A stretch of DNA of 53,277 nucleotides from Novosphingobium sp. Chol11 (GTDB lineage Bacteria; Pseudomonadota; Alphaproteobacteria; Sphingomonadales; Sphingomonadaceae): the NCBI RefSeq assembly GCF_900218065.1, contig NZ_OBMU01000001.1, positions 2,327,483-2,380,759 of the forward strand. Reading direction: 5' to 3'. Shown in pieces: positions 27,365-35,963 of the stretch. A program made the position numbers and the translations under genes. Each line of letters opens with the position of its first letter. Position 1 is the first letter of the stretch. A model generated the notes under the pieces. It ran no database searches. It saw only the letters and a program-made list of their open reading frames with translations, and was not told the origin of the DNA.

Positions 27365-28363
27365 ATGGATCGATCCCGGACTGACTTTGTTGCCGCTGGT
27401 GAAGATATATATGGGGTGCGAGACACGCGTGCGGGCCTGCTCATTCTCGCCGACGATATCTTCCTCGACGATGTCGCCGGGATCGCGCAGGCGGCACAGT
27501 TCAGGTTGTTAGACATAGTAACGCTGGACCAGGCCATGCGGCGGCTCGACATGCAGGTGGGCTGCGATGTCATCCTGCTCTTCTGCACCCATCCATCTGT
27601 CATGCTCGAGCGGCTGCTGGTGCAAGTGGAGACGCTGGCGGTGCAGAATGACATGGCCGTCATTCTGGTCGCAGGTCTTGACACCGTGGACTTAGCCTTC
27701 GCCTGCATGCGAAGTGAGCGGACGCAGCTGCTCTGTACACCCGATCATGCCGATCTTGCCGCCGCGCTGCTGACGGCGGGCGGCACTACGCCGCAGCGGA
27801 CACTTCATGAGGTGAACCAGGAAAGCGAAGGCGTTCGCCTGCAGCAACTGAGCGAAGAAGTCAGCCGCCTCGCCCGGACGTTGGAGGCGCTGACGGCGCG
27901 CCCGCGCCATGCCATGCCTTCCTTTGCCCTGGGCCCCCGAATATCGGATCGTACCAGCGACTATATCGGCATGCCCGCTGTCGAACCGATGGGCGAGCAG
28001 CAAGCGCCCGCCAAGGAAGCGACGCCCGGCGCGGCGCAGGTGCGGGACATGCTGCGCGCGCGGCGGCTGCGGGAGGATTTCCTGCCTGCCGACCTTTTCG
28101 CAGATCCTGCATGGGACATGCTGCTCGACCTGTTGGCAGCGCGTCTGGAGCAGGAGCGCGTGTCGGTCTCTAGCCTCTGCATCGCTTCGGCCGTGCCGCC
28201 GACGACGGCGCTCCGCTGGATCCGCACGCTGACCGACAAGGGCATTGTCCACCGGCAGGCAGACCCGCATGACGGCCGCCGCGTGTTCATCGCGCTGACC
28301 GACGATACCGCCGAAGCGCTGACAAGATGGTTCACCGCGAGCCGCCGTTTCCTGTGCGGGTAA
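27365..28363 (+). CDS. Two-part regulator: degenerate receiver-like domain plus MarR-type winged helix
   Basis: This 332-residue protein has an N-terminal alpha/beta domain (about residues 20-135) that resembles a response-regulator receiver, but the position where the phospho-Asp is expected reads CDVILLFCTHP, so it is probably not phosphorylated. A short coiled coil (LQQLSEEVSRLARTLEAL) and a linker follow. The C-terminal domain (about 235-330) is a winged helix: SSLCIASAVPPTTALRWIRTLTDKGIVHRQADPHDGRRVFIALTD is MarR-like. The ATG at 27365 is preceded by a GTG at 27359. Targets are unknown; it is followed by tRNA-Val. Confidence 0.75.
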   Translation: MDRSRTDFVAAGEDIYGVRDTRAGLLILADDIFLDDVAGIAQAAQFRLLDIVTLDQAMRRLDMQVGCDVILLFCTHPSVMLERLLVQVETLAVQNDMAVILVAGLDTVDLAFACMRSERTQLLCTPDHADLAAALLTAGGTTPQRTLHEVNQESEGVRLQQLSEEVSRLARTLEALTARPRHAMPSFALGPRISDRTSDYIGMPAVEPMGEQQAPAKEATPGAAQVRDMLRARRLREDFLPADLFADPAWDMLLDLLAARLEQERVSVSSLCIASAVPPTTALRWIRTLTDKGIVHRQADPHDGRRVFIALTDDTAEALTRWFTASRRFLCG

Positions 28364-28446
28364 AGGGGCCGCTATCATCAAGGCTTGACCGGCGCGCGGA
28401 TTGGCCTAGATAGCGCGCTCCGGCTGCATCGCCATGATGCGGCATC

Positions 28447-28522
28447 GGGCGATTAGCTCAGTTGGTAGAGCGTCTCGTTTACACCGAGAATGTCGGCGGT
28501 TCGAGCCCGTCATCGCCCACCA
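28447..28522 (+). tRNA. tRNA-Val (TAC)
   Basis: A 76-base cloverleaf folds fully: acceptor GGGCGAT/ATCGCCC, D arm GCTC-AGTTGGTA-GAGC, anticodon stem TCTCG/CGAGA with loop TTTACAC (anticodon TAC), and T arm GGCGG-TTCGAGC-CCGTC. The terminal CCA is encoded. Confidence 0.97.
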
Positions 28523-28566
28523 TTTTCCCATCGCTGCCAGAAAGCCGTGCCGGATATTGCGGTGCG

Positions 28567-28821
28567 ATGGAGCCGCTGCTAATCGAACGCGTCATGATAC
28601 AGCCGCCTGAAATTCTTCGAGTCACCAAGCCCCGCGTCGCGTGCGACGGTTCGGGCGACATCCCCGCTGCTCTGGGCCACCCCCGCGTGTTCCTGGAGAT
28701 TGACGAACATGGCTATGTCGATTGCGGCTATTGCGACCGGCGCTTCGTCTTGATCGGCGGTCCGGCTGACACGCCCGAAGTCGCGGGGCTGCCTGACATC
28801 CCATCCGGCGCCAGCATCTGA
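28567..28821 (+). CDS. Zinc-finger domain protein (NDUFS6-like)
   Basis: This is an 84-residue protein. The conserved block runs [39 protein letters not shown], with one Cys, one His and a C-x2-C pair that match the zinc site of the CHCC/NDUFS6-like family. In mitochondria NDUFS6 is part of respiratory complex I; the role of the short bacterial proteins is unclear. The start is uncertain: ATG at 28567 is used, and ATG at 28594 (MIQPPE) is equally possible; neither has a strong ribosome site. Confidence 0.8.
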   Translation: MEPLLIERVMIQPPEILRVTKPRVACDGSGDIPAALGHPRVFLEIDEHGYVDCGYCDRRFVLIGGPADTPEVAGLPDIPSGASI

Positions 28822-28883
28822 AACGGGTTTCGCCATCGCGAATTTGATTGGGCTTGGGAAGCTGCGCACCTATATCGGGCGGC

Positions 28884-30326
28884 ATGACGGACATCGCTTC
28901 CCAGTTCACCGATGCGCGCGACCTTCTTTACCGGCCGGGCTTGCTTGATCCCGATGGCGCGCGGCAGCTGACCGCGCAGGCACTCGCCAATTGCGATGAT
29001 GGCGAGCTTTATCTCCAATATCGGGCGAGCGAGAGCTTCGGGTTCGACGATGGGCGGCTGAAGACCGCCGACTATTCGACCGATGCGGGCTTTGGCCTGC
29101 GGGGCGTGTCGGGCGAGATGACCGGCTTTGCCCATGCCAACGACATCAGCGAGGCGGCCATCCGTCGGGCTGCCGAGACGCTGACCTTGCTGGATCCGGC
29201 CAAGGGTCAGCCTGCCCCGCCGCCGCAGCGGACGAACCGGCATCTCTATACGGACGCCAATCCTCTCGAGATCGTGCCTTTCGCCGAAAAGGTTACGCTG
29301 TGCGCGGCCATTGACGCGGCGGCGCGCGCGCGTGATCCGCGCGTTGCGCAGGTTTCCGTCAGCCTTGCGGGCAGCTGGTCGGTGGTCGAGATCGTGCGGG
29401 CCGACGGATTCACCGCATCCGATATCCGCCCGCTCGTGCGCCTCAACGTCTCGCTGATCCTCGAAGAAAATGGCCGCCGTGAAACGGGTAGTTTCGGCAT
29501 AGGCGGGCGCTATCTCTATGATCAGGTCATGGACCCGGCCATCTGGAACCGGGCGATTGACGAAGCGCTCGCGCAGGCGCGGGTCAATATGCGGTCGGTG
29601 GCTGCGCCTGCAGGCGAGATGACGGTGCTGCTGGGGCCTGGCTGGCCGGGCGTGCTGGTGCATGAGGCGATCGGCCACGGCCTTGAAGGCGATTTCAACC
29701 GCAAGGGCACCAGCGCCTTTTCCGGCCGGGTTGGCGAACGCGTCGCGGCGCCGGGCGTCACGGTGGTGGATGATGGATCGATCCTCAATCGCCGGGGGTC
29801 GCTGTCGATCGATGACGAGGGCACGCCGACGCGCGAGAATGTTCTGATCGAAGACGGCATTCTCAAGGGCTATATGCAGGACCGGCTCAATGCCCGACTG
29901 ATGGGCGTTGAACCCACGGGCAACGGCCGACGCGAAAGCTACGCCCATGCCCCTATGCCGCGCATGACGAACACGTTCATCAAGGGTGGTGAGGACGATC
30001 CCGCGGAACTGCTGTCCCGTGTGAAGTCGGGCATCTTCGCCAAGAGCTTTGGCGGCGGACAGGTGGACATCGTGTCCGGCAAGTTCGTCTTTTCCTGCAC
30101 CGAAGCCTATAAGGTCGAGAACGGGAAACTGGGTGATCCGATCAAGGGCGCGACGTTGATCGGCGATGGACCTTCGGCGCTGACCAAGGTGATCGGTGTC
30201 GGCAATGATTGGGCGCTGGACGAAGGTATCGGCATGTGCGGCAAAGGGGGCCAGAGCGTCCCTGCCGGCGTCGGGCAGCCTACCCTGCTGATGGAAGGCT
30301 TGACGGTCGGCGGCACGGCGACCTGA
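28884..30326 (+). CDS. tldD: Metalloprotease TldD
   Basis: This 480-residue TldD/PmbA-family protease acts with TldE/PmbA in processing modified peptides and in antitoxin turnover in other bacteria. The zinc-site motif HEAIGHGLEGD has H260, E261 and H265. GVTVVDDGSI, IDDEGTPTRENVLIEDG and GKFVFSCTEAYKVENGK are conserved blocks. The partner gene is not in this window. ATG at 28884 fits the family start (the frame is open upstream to 28848). Confidence 0.95.
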   Translation: MTDIASQFTDARDLLYRPGLLDPDGARQLTAQALANCDDGELYLQYRASESFGFDDGRLKTADYSTDAGFGLRGVSGEMTGFAHANDISEAAIRRAAETLTLLDPAKGQPAPPPQRTNRHLYTDANPLEIVPFAEKVTLCAAIDAAARARDPRVAQVSVSLAGSWSVVEIVRADGFTASDIRPLVRLNVSLILEENGRRETGSFGIGGRYLYDQVMDPAIWNRAIDEALAQARVNMRSVAAPAGEMTVLLGPGWPGVLVHEAIGHGLEGDFNRKGTSAFSGRVGERVAAPGVTVVDDGSILNRRGSLSIDDEGTPTRENVLIEDGILKGYMQDRLNARLMGVEPTGNGRRESYAHAPMPRMTNTFIKGGEDDPAELLSRVKSGIFAKSFGGGQVDIVSGKFVFSCTEAYKVENGKLGDPIKGATLIGDGPSALTKVIGVGNDWALDEGIGMCGKGGQSVPAGVGQPTLLMEGLTVGGTAT

Positions 30327-30363
30327 TCTCAATGCGCCACGGGCTGCGGAACCGGCAGCCTGC

Positions 30364-30957
30364 ATGATCTTTTCTTCCTGTATGAACATGCTCACCGACA
30401 GCCATGACGCGGTGACCGCCGACTGGGCGGCTGCTCTGCTCGACTTCTGGTTCAATCAGGTTGGGGAGGAGGGATGGTGGAAGCATGATCCGGAGCTGGA
30501 CCGGCAATGCACCAGCCGCTTTCGCTCCTTGTGGGAGGAGAAGCGGACCTTAGCCTCTGAAACGTTCCTGGAGCGAGCCGACGATGCGCTGGCAGCCGTG
30601 CTCCTGTTCGATCAGTTGCCGCGAAATATGTTCAGGGGCACGGCCAAGGCATACCAGACCGATGAGCTTGCCCGGGCTGTTGCGCGCGGCGCGATTGCCC
30701 ATGGCTATGACATCCAGATTGGCGGGGCCGGACGCAGATTTTTCTACATGCCGTTCCAGCATAGCGAAGAGCTTGAGGATCAGGCGCTATCGCTTAGCCT
30801 GTTTGAGGCGGCGGGCGACGAACGGTCGATGGAGTTTGCGCGTCAACATCATGCAGTCATCGCTCGTTTTGGCCGATTTCCTCATCGAAATGCCGTGCTT
30901 GGCCGGGCCACCTTGCCCGAAGAGGAAGATGCGATCCGCGCCGCAGCCGACTGGTAA
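30364..30957 (+). CDS. DUF924 family protein
   Basis: This helical protein of about 197 residues belongs to the DUF924 family. The LDFWFNQ start, WWKHDPELDRQC, ADDALAAVLLFDQLPRNMFRGTAKAYQTDELA and FFYMPFQHSEELEDQ are the conserved blocks. The family looks like tetratricopeptide-type helical hairpins and has no assigned function. The start may be a later ATG (30385 or 30391), since the first residues MIFSSC are not typical. Confidence 0.85.
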   Translation: MIFSSCMNMLTDSHDAVTADWAAALLDFWFNQVGEEGWWKHDPELDRQCTSRFRSLWEEKRTLASETFLERADDALAAVLLFDQLPRNMFRGTAKAYQTDELARAVARGAIAHGYDIQIGGAGRRFFYMPFQHSEELEDQALSLSLFEAAGDERSMEFARQHHAVIARFGRFPHRNAVLGRATLPEEEDAIRAAADW

Positions 30958-31062
30958 CAGGGGATGCTCAATTTTTAGGCAGCGCCCCTCACCTGCCCAT
31001 TTTTTTAGCGACTGAACGATCGCGCCTGTGGAAAAAGCCCAGATCACGGCTGGTTTTCCGAT

Positions 31063-31079
31063 TTGGCACGGCTCTTGCT
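31063..31079 (+). promoter_or_regulatory. Sigma-54 (RpoN) promoter of glnK-amtB
   Basis: TTGGCACGGCTCTTGCT matches the -24/-12 consensus TGGCACG-N4-TTGCT at every key base. It lies 35 bases before the glnK start codon, the right distance for a short leader. It implies NtrC-type activation under nitrogen limitation. I could not see a clear NtrC site upstream. Confidence 0.9.
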
Positions 31080-31113
31080 GACATGTCGTCGCACACCATT
31101 AACAGGGGGCGAC

Positions 31114-31452
31114 ATGAAACTTGTCATGGCTATCATCAAGCCGTTCAAGCTTGACGATGTCCGCGAGGCACTCTCCTCGCTGGGCATCGCCGGTATGACG
31201 GTGTCCGAGGTGAAGGGCTTCGGCCGCCAGAAGGGGCAAACCGAAATCTATCGGGGCGCCGAATATTCCACGAACATGGTTCCGAAGATCAAGATCGAGG
31301 TCGTTTGCGACGACGATCTTGCACCGCGCGTAGTCGAGGCGGTTCAGACAGCCGCGAATTCCGGCGCGATCGGCGACGGCAAGATCTTTGTCCTCGATGT
31401 TGGTCAGGCCGTGCGCATTCGCACCGGCGAGACCGGCGAAACCGCGCTGTAA
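31114..31452 (+). CDS. glnK: P-II nitrogen regulatory protein GlnK
   Basis: This 112-residue trimeric signal protein senses 2-oxoglutarate, ATP/ADP and glutamine status. MKLVMAIIKPFKLDDVREAL starts the chain; the T-loop carries Y51 (RGAEYST), the uridylylation site, and IGDGKIFVLDVGQAVRIRTGE is the C-terminal signature. GlnK is preferred over GlnB because amtB follows 13 bases downstream and a sigma-54 promoter lies upstream. ATG at 31114 fits the invariant N-terminus. Confidence 0.95.
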   Translation: MKLVMAIIKPFKLDDVREALSSLGIAGMTVSEVKGFGRQKGQTEIYRGAEYSTNMVPKIKIEVVCDDDLAPRVVEAVQTAANSGAIGDGKIFVLDVGQAVRIRTGETGETAL

Positions 31453-31465
31453 GAAGGGGGGAATA

Positions 31466-32800
31466 ATGACCTTTGCCAAGAAATTCTGCGGCGCGATGGG
31501 AGCGGCTGGCCTCTCCCTCTTCGCCGCGCTGCCCGCCTGGGCACAAACGGCGGCGGCCGCTGCGCCGACGCCTGACAAGGGCGATACTGCCTGGATGATG
31601 ACCTCCACCGTGTTGGTGCTGGCCATGATCCTCCCCGGCCTGGCCCTCTTCTATGGCGGCCTGGTTCGTACCAAGAATATGCTGTCGGTCATGACGCAGA
31701 TCGGCGCGGTCGCGTGCCTCGCGATGCTGATCTGGGTGATGTACGGCTACAGCCTCGCCTTCGCTGGTCCCAGCAACGGCTTCATTTCCGACCTGTCCAA
31801 GGCCTTCCTGAAGGGCATCACGCCGGATTCGACGGCTGCCACCTTCACCGACGGCGTCGTCATCCCCGAATATGTGTTCGTCAGCTTCCAGATGACATTC
31901 GCCGCGATCACCGTCGCGCTGGTGCTGGGTTCGGTTGTCGAGCGCATCAAATTTTCGGCGGTCATGGTGTTCGCAGCGGTCTGGCTGACGATCGTCTATT
32001 TCCCGATCGCCCATATGGTTTGGGCTACGGGCGGCCTGTTCTTCGAAATGGGCGCACTGGACTTCGCTGGCGGCACTGTCGTGCACATCAACGCGGGTGT
32101 ATCGGCGCTGGTCGCCTGCCTCATCCTCGGCAAGCGCATGGGCTTCCCCAAGGAACCGATGCCGCCTCACTCCCTGACGCTGACCGGCGTCGGCACCGGC
32201 CTGCTGTGGGTTGGCTGGTTCGGCTTCAACGCAGGCTCGGCTCTGGAAGCCAATGGCTCTGCGGCTCTCGCGATGATCAACACCTTCGTTGCAACGGCTG
32301 CTGGCGGCCTGTTCTGGATGATCGCCGAGCGCATCAACGGTCACAAGGGTTCGGCCCTCGGCTTCTGCTCGGGCATCATCGCCGGTCTGGTTGCCGTGAC
32401 GCCTGCCGCGGGGAATTCTGGCCCGTTCGGTGCCATCGTGCTGGGTGCGGTCGCTTCGATCATCTGCTTCTACATGGTTACGGTCATCAAGCCCAAGCTT
32501 GGCTATGACGACTCGCTGGACGCCTTCGGCATCCACGGCATCGGCGGCATGATCGGCGCGATCGGCACCGGCATCGTCTACTCGCCGTCGCTGGGCGGTC
32601 CGGGCGGCGCTGACTTCTCGATGAGCAGCCAGCTCGTCACGCAGCTGTTGGCCACCGTCACGACCATCGTCTGGGCATCGATCGGCACCGCGATCGCCAT
32701 CTTCGTCGCCAAAGCGGTCACCGGCCTGCGGGTCAGCCGCGACGTCGAACTGGAAGGCCTCGACCTGGGGGAGCATGGCGAGCGCGCCTACAACCCCTGA
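31466..32800 (+). CDS. amtB: Ammonium transporter AmtB
   Basis: This 444-residue ammonium channel starts with a cleavable signal peptide (AGLSLFAALPAWAQ) followed by 11 transmembrane helices. MILPGLALFYGGLVRTKNMLSV, DFAGGTVVHINAGVSALV (first pore His), GFNAGSALEANG and DAFGIHGIGGMIGAIGTGI (second pore His) are diagnostic. It forms one operon with glnK; in the family GlnK plugs the channel when nitrogen is plentiful. GAAGGGGGG precedes the start codon. Confidence 0.97.
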   Translation: MTFAKKFCGAMGAAGLSLFAALPAWAQTAAAAAPTPDKGDTAWMMTSTVLVLAMILPGLALFYGGLVRTKNMLSVMTQIGAVACLAMLIWVMYGYSLAFAGPSNGFISDLSKAFLKGITPDSTAATFTDGVVIPEYVFVSFQMTFAAITVALVLGSVVERIKFSAVMVFAAVWLTIVYFPIAHMVWATGGLFFEMGALDFAGGTVVHINAGVSALVACLILGKRMGFPKEPMPPHSLTLTGVGTGLLWVGWFGFNAGSALEANGSAALAMINTFVATAAGGLFWMIAERINGHKGSALGFCSGIIAGLVAVTPAAGNSGPFGAIVLGAVASIICFYMVTVIKPKLGYDDSLDAFGIHGIGGMIGAIGTGIVYSPSLGGPGGADFSMSSQLVTQLLATVTTIVWASIGTAIAIFVAKAVTGLRVSRDVELEGLDLGEHGERAYNP

Positions 32801-32871
32801 TCCTATTCGGAAGAGCGGGCCGCAAAGAATGGCCCGCCCGCCACACGATGTTCCTCCTGCGAACACACCTT

Positions 32872-32903
32872 GGGTCCGGTACGAAAGTGCCGGCCCTTTT
32901 TTT
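32872..32903 (+). terminator. Rho-independent terminator after glnK-amtB
   Basis: A stem of GGG(T)CCGG with CCGGCCC, one bulged T, and an eight-base-scale loop is followed by seven T. It lies 72 bases after the amtB stop and just before the end of the opposing crtB gene. Confidence 0.8.
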
Positions 32904-32908
32904 GTGGA

Positions 32909-33856
32909 TCAGCCTCTAGGCCGGGTCCAGAGATGCGGTGGGCGAGGCGCGGATGCGGGCCAGCGGGACGAGCGGCCGAACATCTGAAATCCCCCCCGGC
33001 ACACCCATCCCAGCTTCTCGCTCTTGGGCGTTATCACCCGGTCGTCCCAGGCGCGTTCTCCACGCCTTGCGACTTCCCGCGCTATGTCGCCATAAATGCC
33101 TGCCGCAGCCAGAACCGCCCAGGCGGCGCGCGGCGGCAAGGATCCGGTGCCATGGCGCGCGCTTGCTTCATAGTCAGCGGCAAGGTTCGTGAGGCGGCCC
33201 GCCAAAAGGGTGAGTTGCGGGCGGAAGGCTGGCTCCATCTGGCTTCCCGGCGGGATCGCCATTTCCGCTAGCCATTGCTGGGGCAGGTAGCAGCGGTCGG
33301 CCTGCTGATCCTCGGCGATGTCGCGGGCGATATTGGCCAGCTGGAATGCCAGACCAAGGTCGCAGGCCCGGTCCAGCGTGGCTTCATCCTCAGGGCTCAC
33401 GCCCATGAGCACAGCCATCATGCAACCCACTGCGCCAGCGACATGATAACAGTAGCGCAGCATATCGGCTTCGGTGACGGGCCGCCAATCCTCCGCATCC
33501 AGGGCAAAGCCTTCTAGCAGGTCATGGGCGTAGCGCGCAGGAATGGCGCATTCGCGCATGACGAGGCCAAAGCCGTCGAAGGCAGGGTCTCCGGTAGCTT
33601 CGCCGCGTAAGGCTGCATCGGTCTGCGCTCGCATGGCGGCCAAACGGACCTGCCCATCGGCCACGCCCGTCATCACACCCCCATGATCCTGCCCATCGGC
33701 GATGTCGTCGCATTTGCGGCACCAGGCGTAGAGGAGCCAGGCCCGCTCCCGGGTTTGCCGGTCGAACAGCCTGGACGCCATGGCAAAGGATTTGGAGCCA
33801 CGGGCGATGCTGTCGCGCGCATGGGCAACGAGGGCGGGACGATCTAGATGGGTCAC
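32909..33856 (-). CDS. crtB: Phytoene synthase
   Basis: This 315-residue prenyl synthase joins two geranylgeranyl diphosphates into phytoene, the first committed carotenoid step. The Asp-rich sites CRKCDDIADGQD and ANIARDIAEDQQADRCYLP, and AWLLYAWCRKCDD near the start, are typical of squalene/phytoene synthases. It is the last gene of the minus-strand crtY-crtI-LOG-crtB cluster, 47 bases after the LOG-family gene. Confidence 0.94.
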   Translation of the reverse strand: MTHLDRPALVAHARDSIARGSKSFAMASRLFDRQTRERAWLLYAWCRKCDDIADGQDHGGVMTGVADGQVRLAAMRAQTDAALRGEATGDPAFDGFGLVMRECAIPARYAHDLLEGFALDAEDWRPVTEADMLRYCYHVAGAVGCMMAVLMGVSPEDEATLDRACDLGLAFQLANIARDIAEDQQADRCYLPQQWLAEMAIPPGSQMEPAFRPQLTLLAGRLTNLAADYEASARHGTGSLPPRAAWAVLAAAGIYGDIAREVARRGERAWDDRVITPKSEKLGWVCRGGFQMFGRSSRWPASAPRPPHLWTRPRG

Positions 33857-33903
33857 GCCGCCGACATGCCTCGCGACGGTGATTGCCGCAAGGGTGGCGG
33901 CTA

Positions 33904-34485
33904 TTACAGCTTATCCGCCTTCATGGCGAAAATCGGCTCGTGCGCCTCATAGGCTGTCATTTTTTCGAGCAGTCCATTGATCGTGTCGGCATGGGAGAGG
34001 ATGCCGGCATGTTGTGGCCGGATGAACCCGGTGGCGATCATATGCTGGTTGAAGGCGATAAGCTGGTCATAAAAGCCCGCAACGTTGAGCAGACCGACAG
34101 GCTTGGCATGGTAGCCAAGCTGCGCCCAGCTGATCGCCTCCCATAGCTCATCCATCGTGCCGACGCCGCCAGGCAGCGTGACGAAGCCATCCGACAGGTC
34201 AGTGAAGAGTGCCTTGCGCTGATGCATGGTCTGGACGACATGGAGCTCGGTGCAGCCCTGATGCGCGACTTCGGCCCTGACGAGGGCTTCCGGGATGACG
34301 CCGATCACCTCCCCGCCTGCTTCGAGGGCAGCGTCGGCCACCGCACCCATCAGGCCGAGCCTTCCGCCACCATAAACGACGCCGATGCCTCGCCCGGCAA
34401 GGGTACGGCCGACCTGGCGAGCCGCCTCCACATAAACCGGGTCCGCAGGCAGAGCCGAGCCGCAATAAACGGCGAGGCGCTTCAC
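33904..34485 (-). CDS. LOG family (TIGR00730) Rossmann-fold protein
   Basis: This 193-residue protein has the signature PGGVGTMDELWE and the N-terminal AVYCGSALPADPVYVEAAR of the LOG family, whose known members hydrolyse nucleoside 5'-monophosphates and release cytokinin-type bases. The start is GTG at 34485 and overlaps the crtI stop by four bases (GTGA), so it is translated with crtI. The role inside a carotenoid operon is not explained. The old name 'lysine decarboxylase' for this family is misleading. Confidence 0.9.
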   Translation of the reverse strand: MKRLAVYCGSALPADPVYVEAARQVGRTLAGRGIGVVYGGGRLGLMGAVADAALEAGGEVIGVIPEALVRAEVAHQGCTELHVVQTMHQRKALFTDLSDGFVTLPGGVGTMDELWEAISWAQLGYHAKPVGLLNVAGFYDQLIAFNQHMIATGFIRPQHAGILSHADTINGLLEKMTAYEAHEPIFAMKADKL

Positions 34486-35963
34486 AGCAGGTCTTGCAGC
34501 ATCAGCGCGGCGGTCGCCTTTGCGCTCCCGACGACGCCGGGGATGCCTGCGCCCGGATGGGTGCCCGCGCCGGTGAGGTAGAGGTTGGGGATCACGTCGT
34601 CGCGGTTATGAGCGCGGAACCAGGCGCTCTGGGTCAACAGCGGCTCAAGGCTGAAGGCGCTGCCGAGATGAGCGGACAGATCGGTCTGGAAATCAGGCGG
34701 CGCGTAATGGAATTGCGTGACGATGCGAGAGCGGATGTCGGGGATGAGGCGATGCTCGATCTCGTCCAGGATGCGCTCGGCATAGACGGGGCCGAATTGC
34801 TTCCAGTCGATCGGCAGCTTGCCCATGTGGGGCACGGGCGCAAGGGCGTAGAAGGTCGAATGACCATCGGGCGCCATCGACGGATCGGTGACGGTCGGAT
34901 GATGGAGGTAGAGCGAGAAATCCTTCGGCAACACGCCATGATCATAGATGTCGGTCAGAAGCCCATCATAGCGCGGACCGAACAGGATCATGTGGTGCGG
35001 GATGCCGGGCCAGCTGCCCTTGATCCCGAAATGCAGGACGAAGAGGCTGGGCGACCAGCGCTTTCGGCCAAGCTTGTCGGCCTGCTTCTGGCCGCGGGGA
35101 TGGTGGCCGAGAAGATCGCGATAGCTGTGCATGAGGTCGCCGTTGGTGGCGACCGCATCGGCCTCTCCGCGCCAGCCTGAAGCAGTAGACACGCCGACGG
35201 CGCGGTCGCCATGGGTCTCGATCCGCACAACCGGGTCACCCAACCGCAGCGTGCCGCCAAGCCGTTCGAAATGCGTCGCCATGCCCTGCACGAGGCGGTT
35301 GGTGCCGCCCTTGGCGAACCAGACGCCGCCATCCTTTTCCAGCTTGTGGATGAGCGCATAGATCGCGCTGGTCTGCATCGGGTTGCCGCCGACCAGCAGC
35401 GTGTGGAAGGACAAGGCCTGGCGCAGCCGCTCATCCTTCACATAGGAAGAGACGATCGAATAGACCGACCGCCATGCCTGATGCTTGGCCAGCGCCGGAG
35501 CGGCGCGGATCATCGACGCGAAATCGAGGAACGCGACGGAGCCGAGCTTGCGATAGCCCTCCTCATAAACGCCGTCGGAATAGTCGAGGAAGCGCTGGTA
35601 GCCTGCGACGTCCTGCGGGTTCAGCTTGGCGATCTGGGCGCGGAGGGAATTTTCGTCGTTCGAATAGTCGAAGTTCGTGCCGTCGCGCCAGTTCAGCCGG
35701 TAGAAGGGCGTGACGGGCACTAGGGTGACATCCTCGGCCATGTCATGGCCGGACAAGCGCCATAGCTCGGCAAGGCAGTCAGGATCAGTAACGACCGTGG
35801 GACCGGCATCGAAGACGAAGCCGTCCCGCTCCCACATATAGGCACGGCCGCCGGGGCGGTCCCGCGCTTCGACCAGCGTCGTGTCGACACCCGCAGACTG
35901 AAGGCGGATCGCGAGAGCCAGGCCGCCAAAGCCCGCTCCTATGACTATCGCTTTGCGGTTCAT
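34482..35963 (-). CDS. crtI: Phytoene desaturase
   Basis: This 493-residue FAD enzyme desaturates phytoene to lycopene. The N-terminal dinucleotide fold AIVIGAGFGGLALAIRLQSAG and the C-terminal signature NLYLTGAGTHPGAGIPGVVGSAKATA are diagnostic of bacterial CrtI. ATG at 35963 shares one base with the crtY stop (TGATG), fixing the start; the frame is open further upstream inside crtY. It overlaps the LOG-family gene at its other end. Confidence 0.96.
   Translation of the reverse strand: MNRKAIVIGAGFGGLALAIRLQSAGVDTTLVEARDRPGGRAYMWERDGFVFDAGPTVVTDPDCLAELWRLSGHDMAEDVTLVPVTPFYRLNWRDGTNFDYSNDENSLRAQIAKLNPQDVAGYQRFLDYSDGVYEEGYRKLGSVAFLDFASMIRAAPALAKHQAWRSVYSIVSSYVKDERLRQALSFHTLLVGGNPMQTSAIYALIHKLEKDGGVWFAKGGTNRLVQGMATHFERLGGTLRLGDPVVRIETHGDRAVGVSTASGWRGEADAVATNGDLMHSYRDLLGHHPRGQKQADKLGRKRWSPSLFVLHFGIKGSWPGIPHHMILFGPRYDGLLTDIYDHGVLPKDFSLYLHHPTVTDPSMAPDGHSTFYALAPVPHMGKLPIDWKQFGPVYAERILDEIEHRLIPDIRSRIVTQFHYAPPDFQTDLSAHLGSAFSLEPLLTQSAWFRAHNRDDVIPNLYLTGAGTHPGAGIPGVVGSAKATAALMLQDLL

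Noticed and set aside
28728..30455. 575-residue open frame opposite tldD
   Set aside because: Antisense to a complete TldD with intact HEAIGH motif; no domain seen.
31289..32866. 525-residue open frame opposite glnK-amtB
   Set aside because: Antisense to two well-supported genes; the low-complexity polar composition is typical of a reverse-frame artefact.
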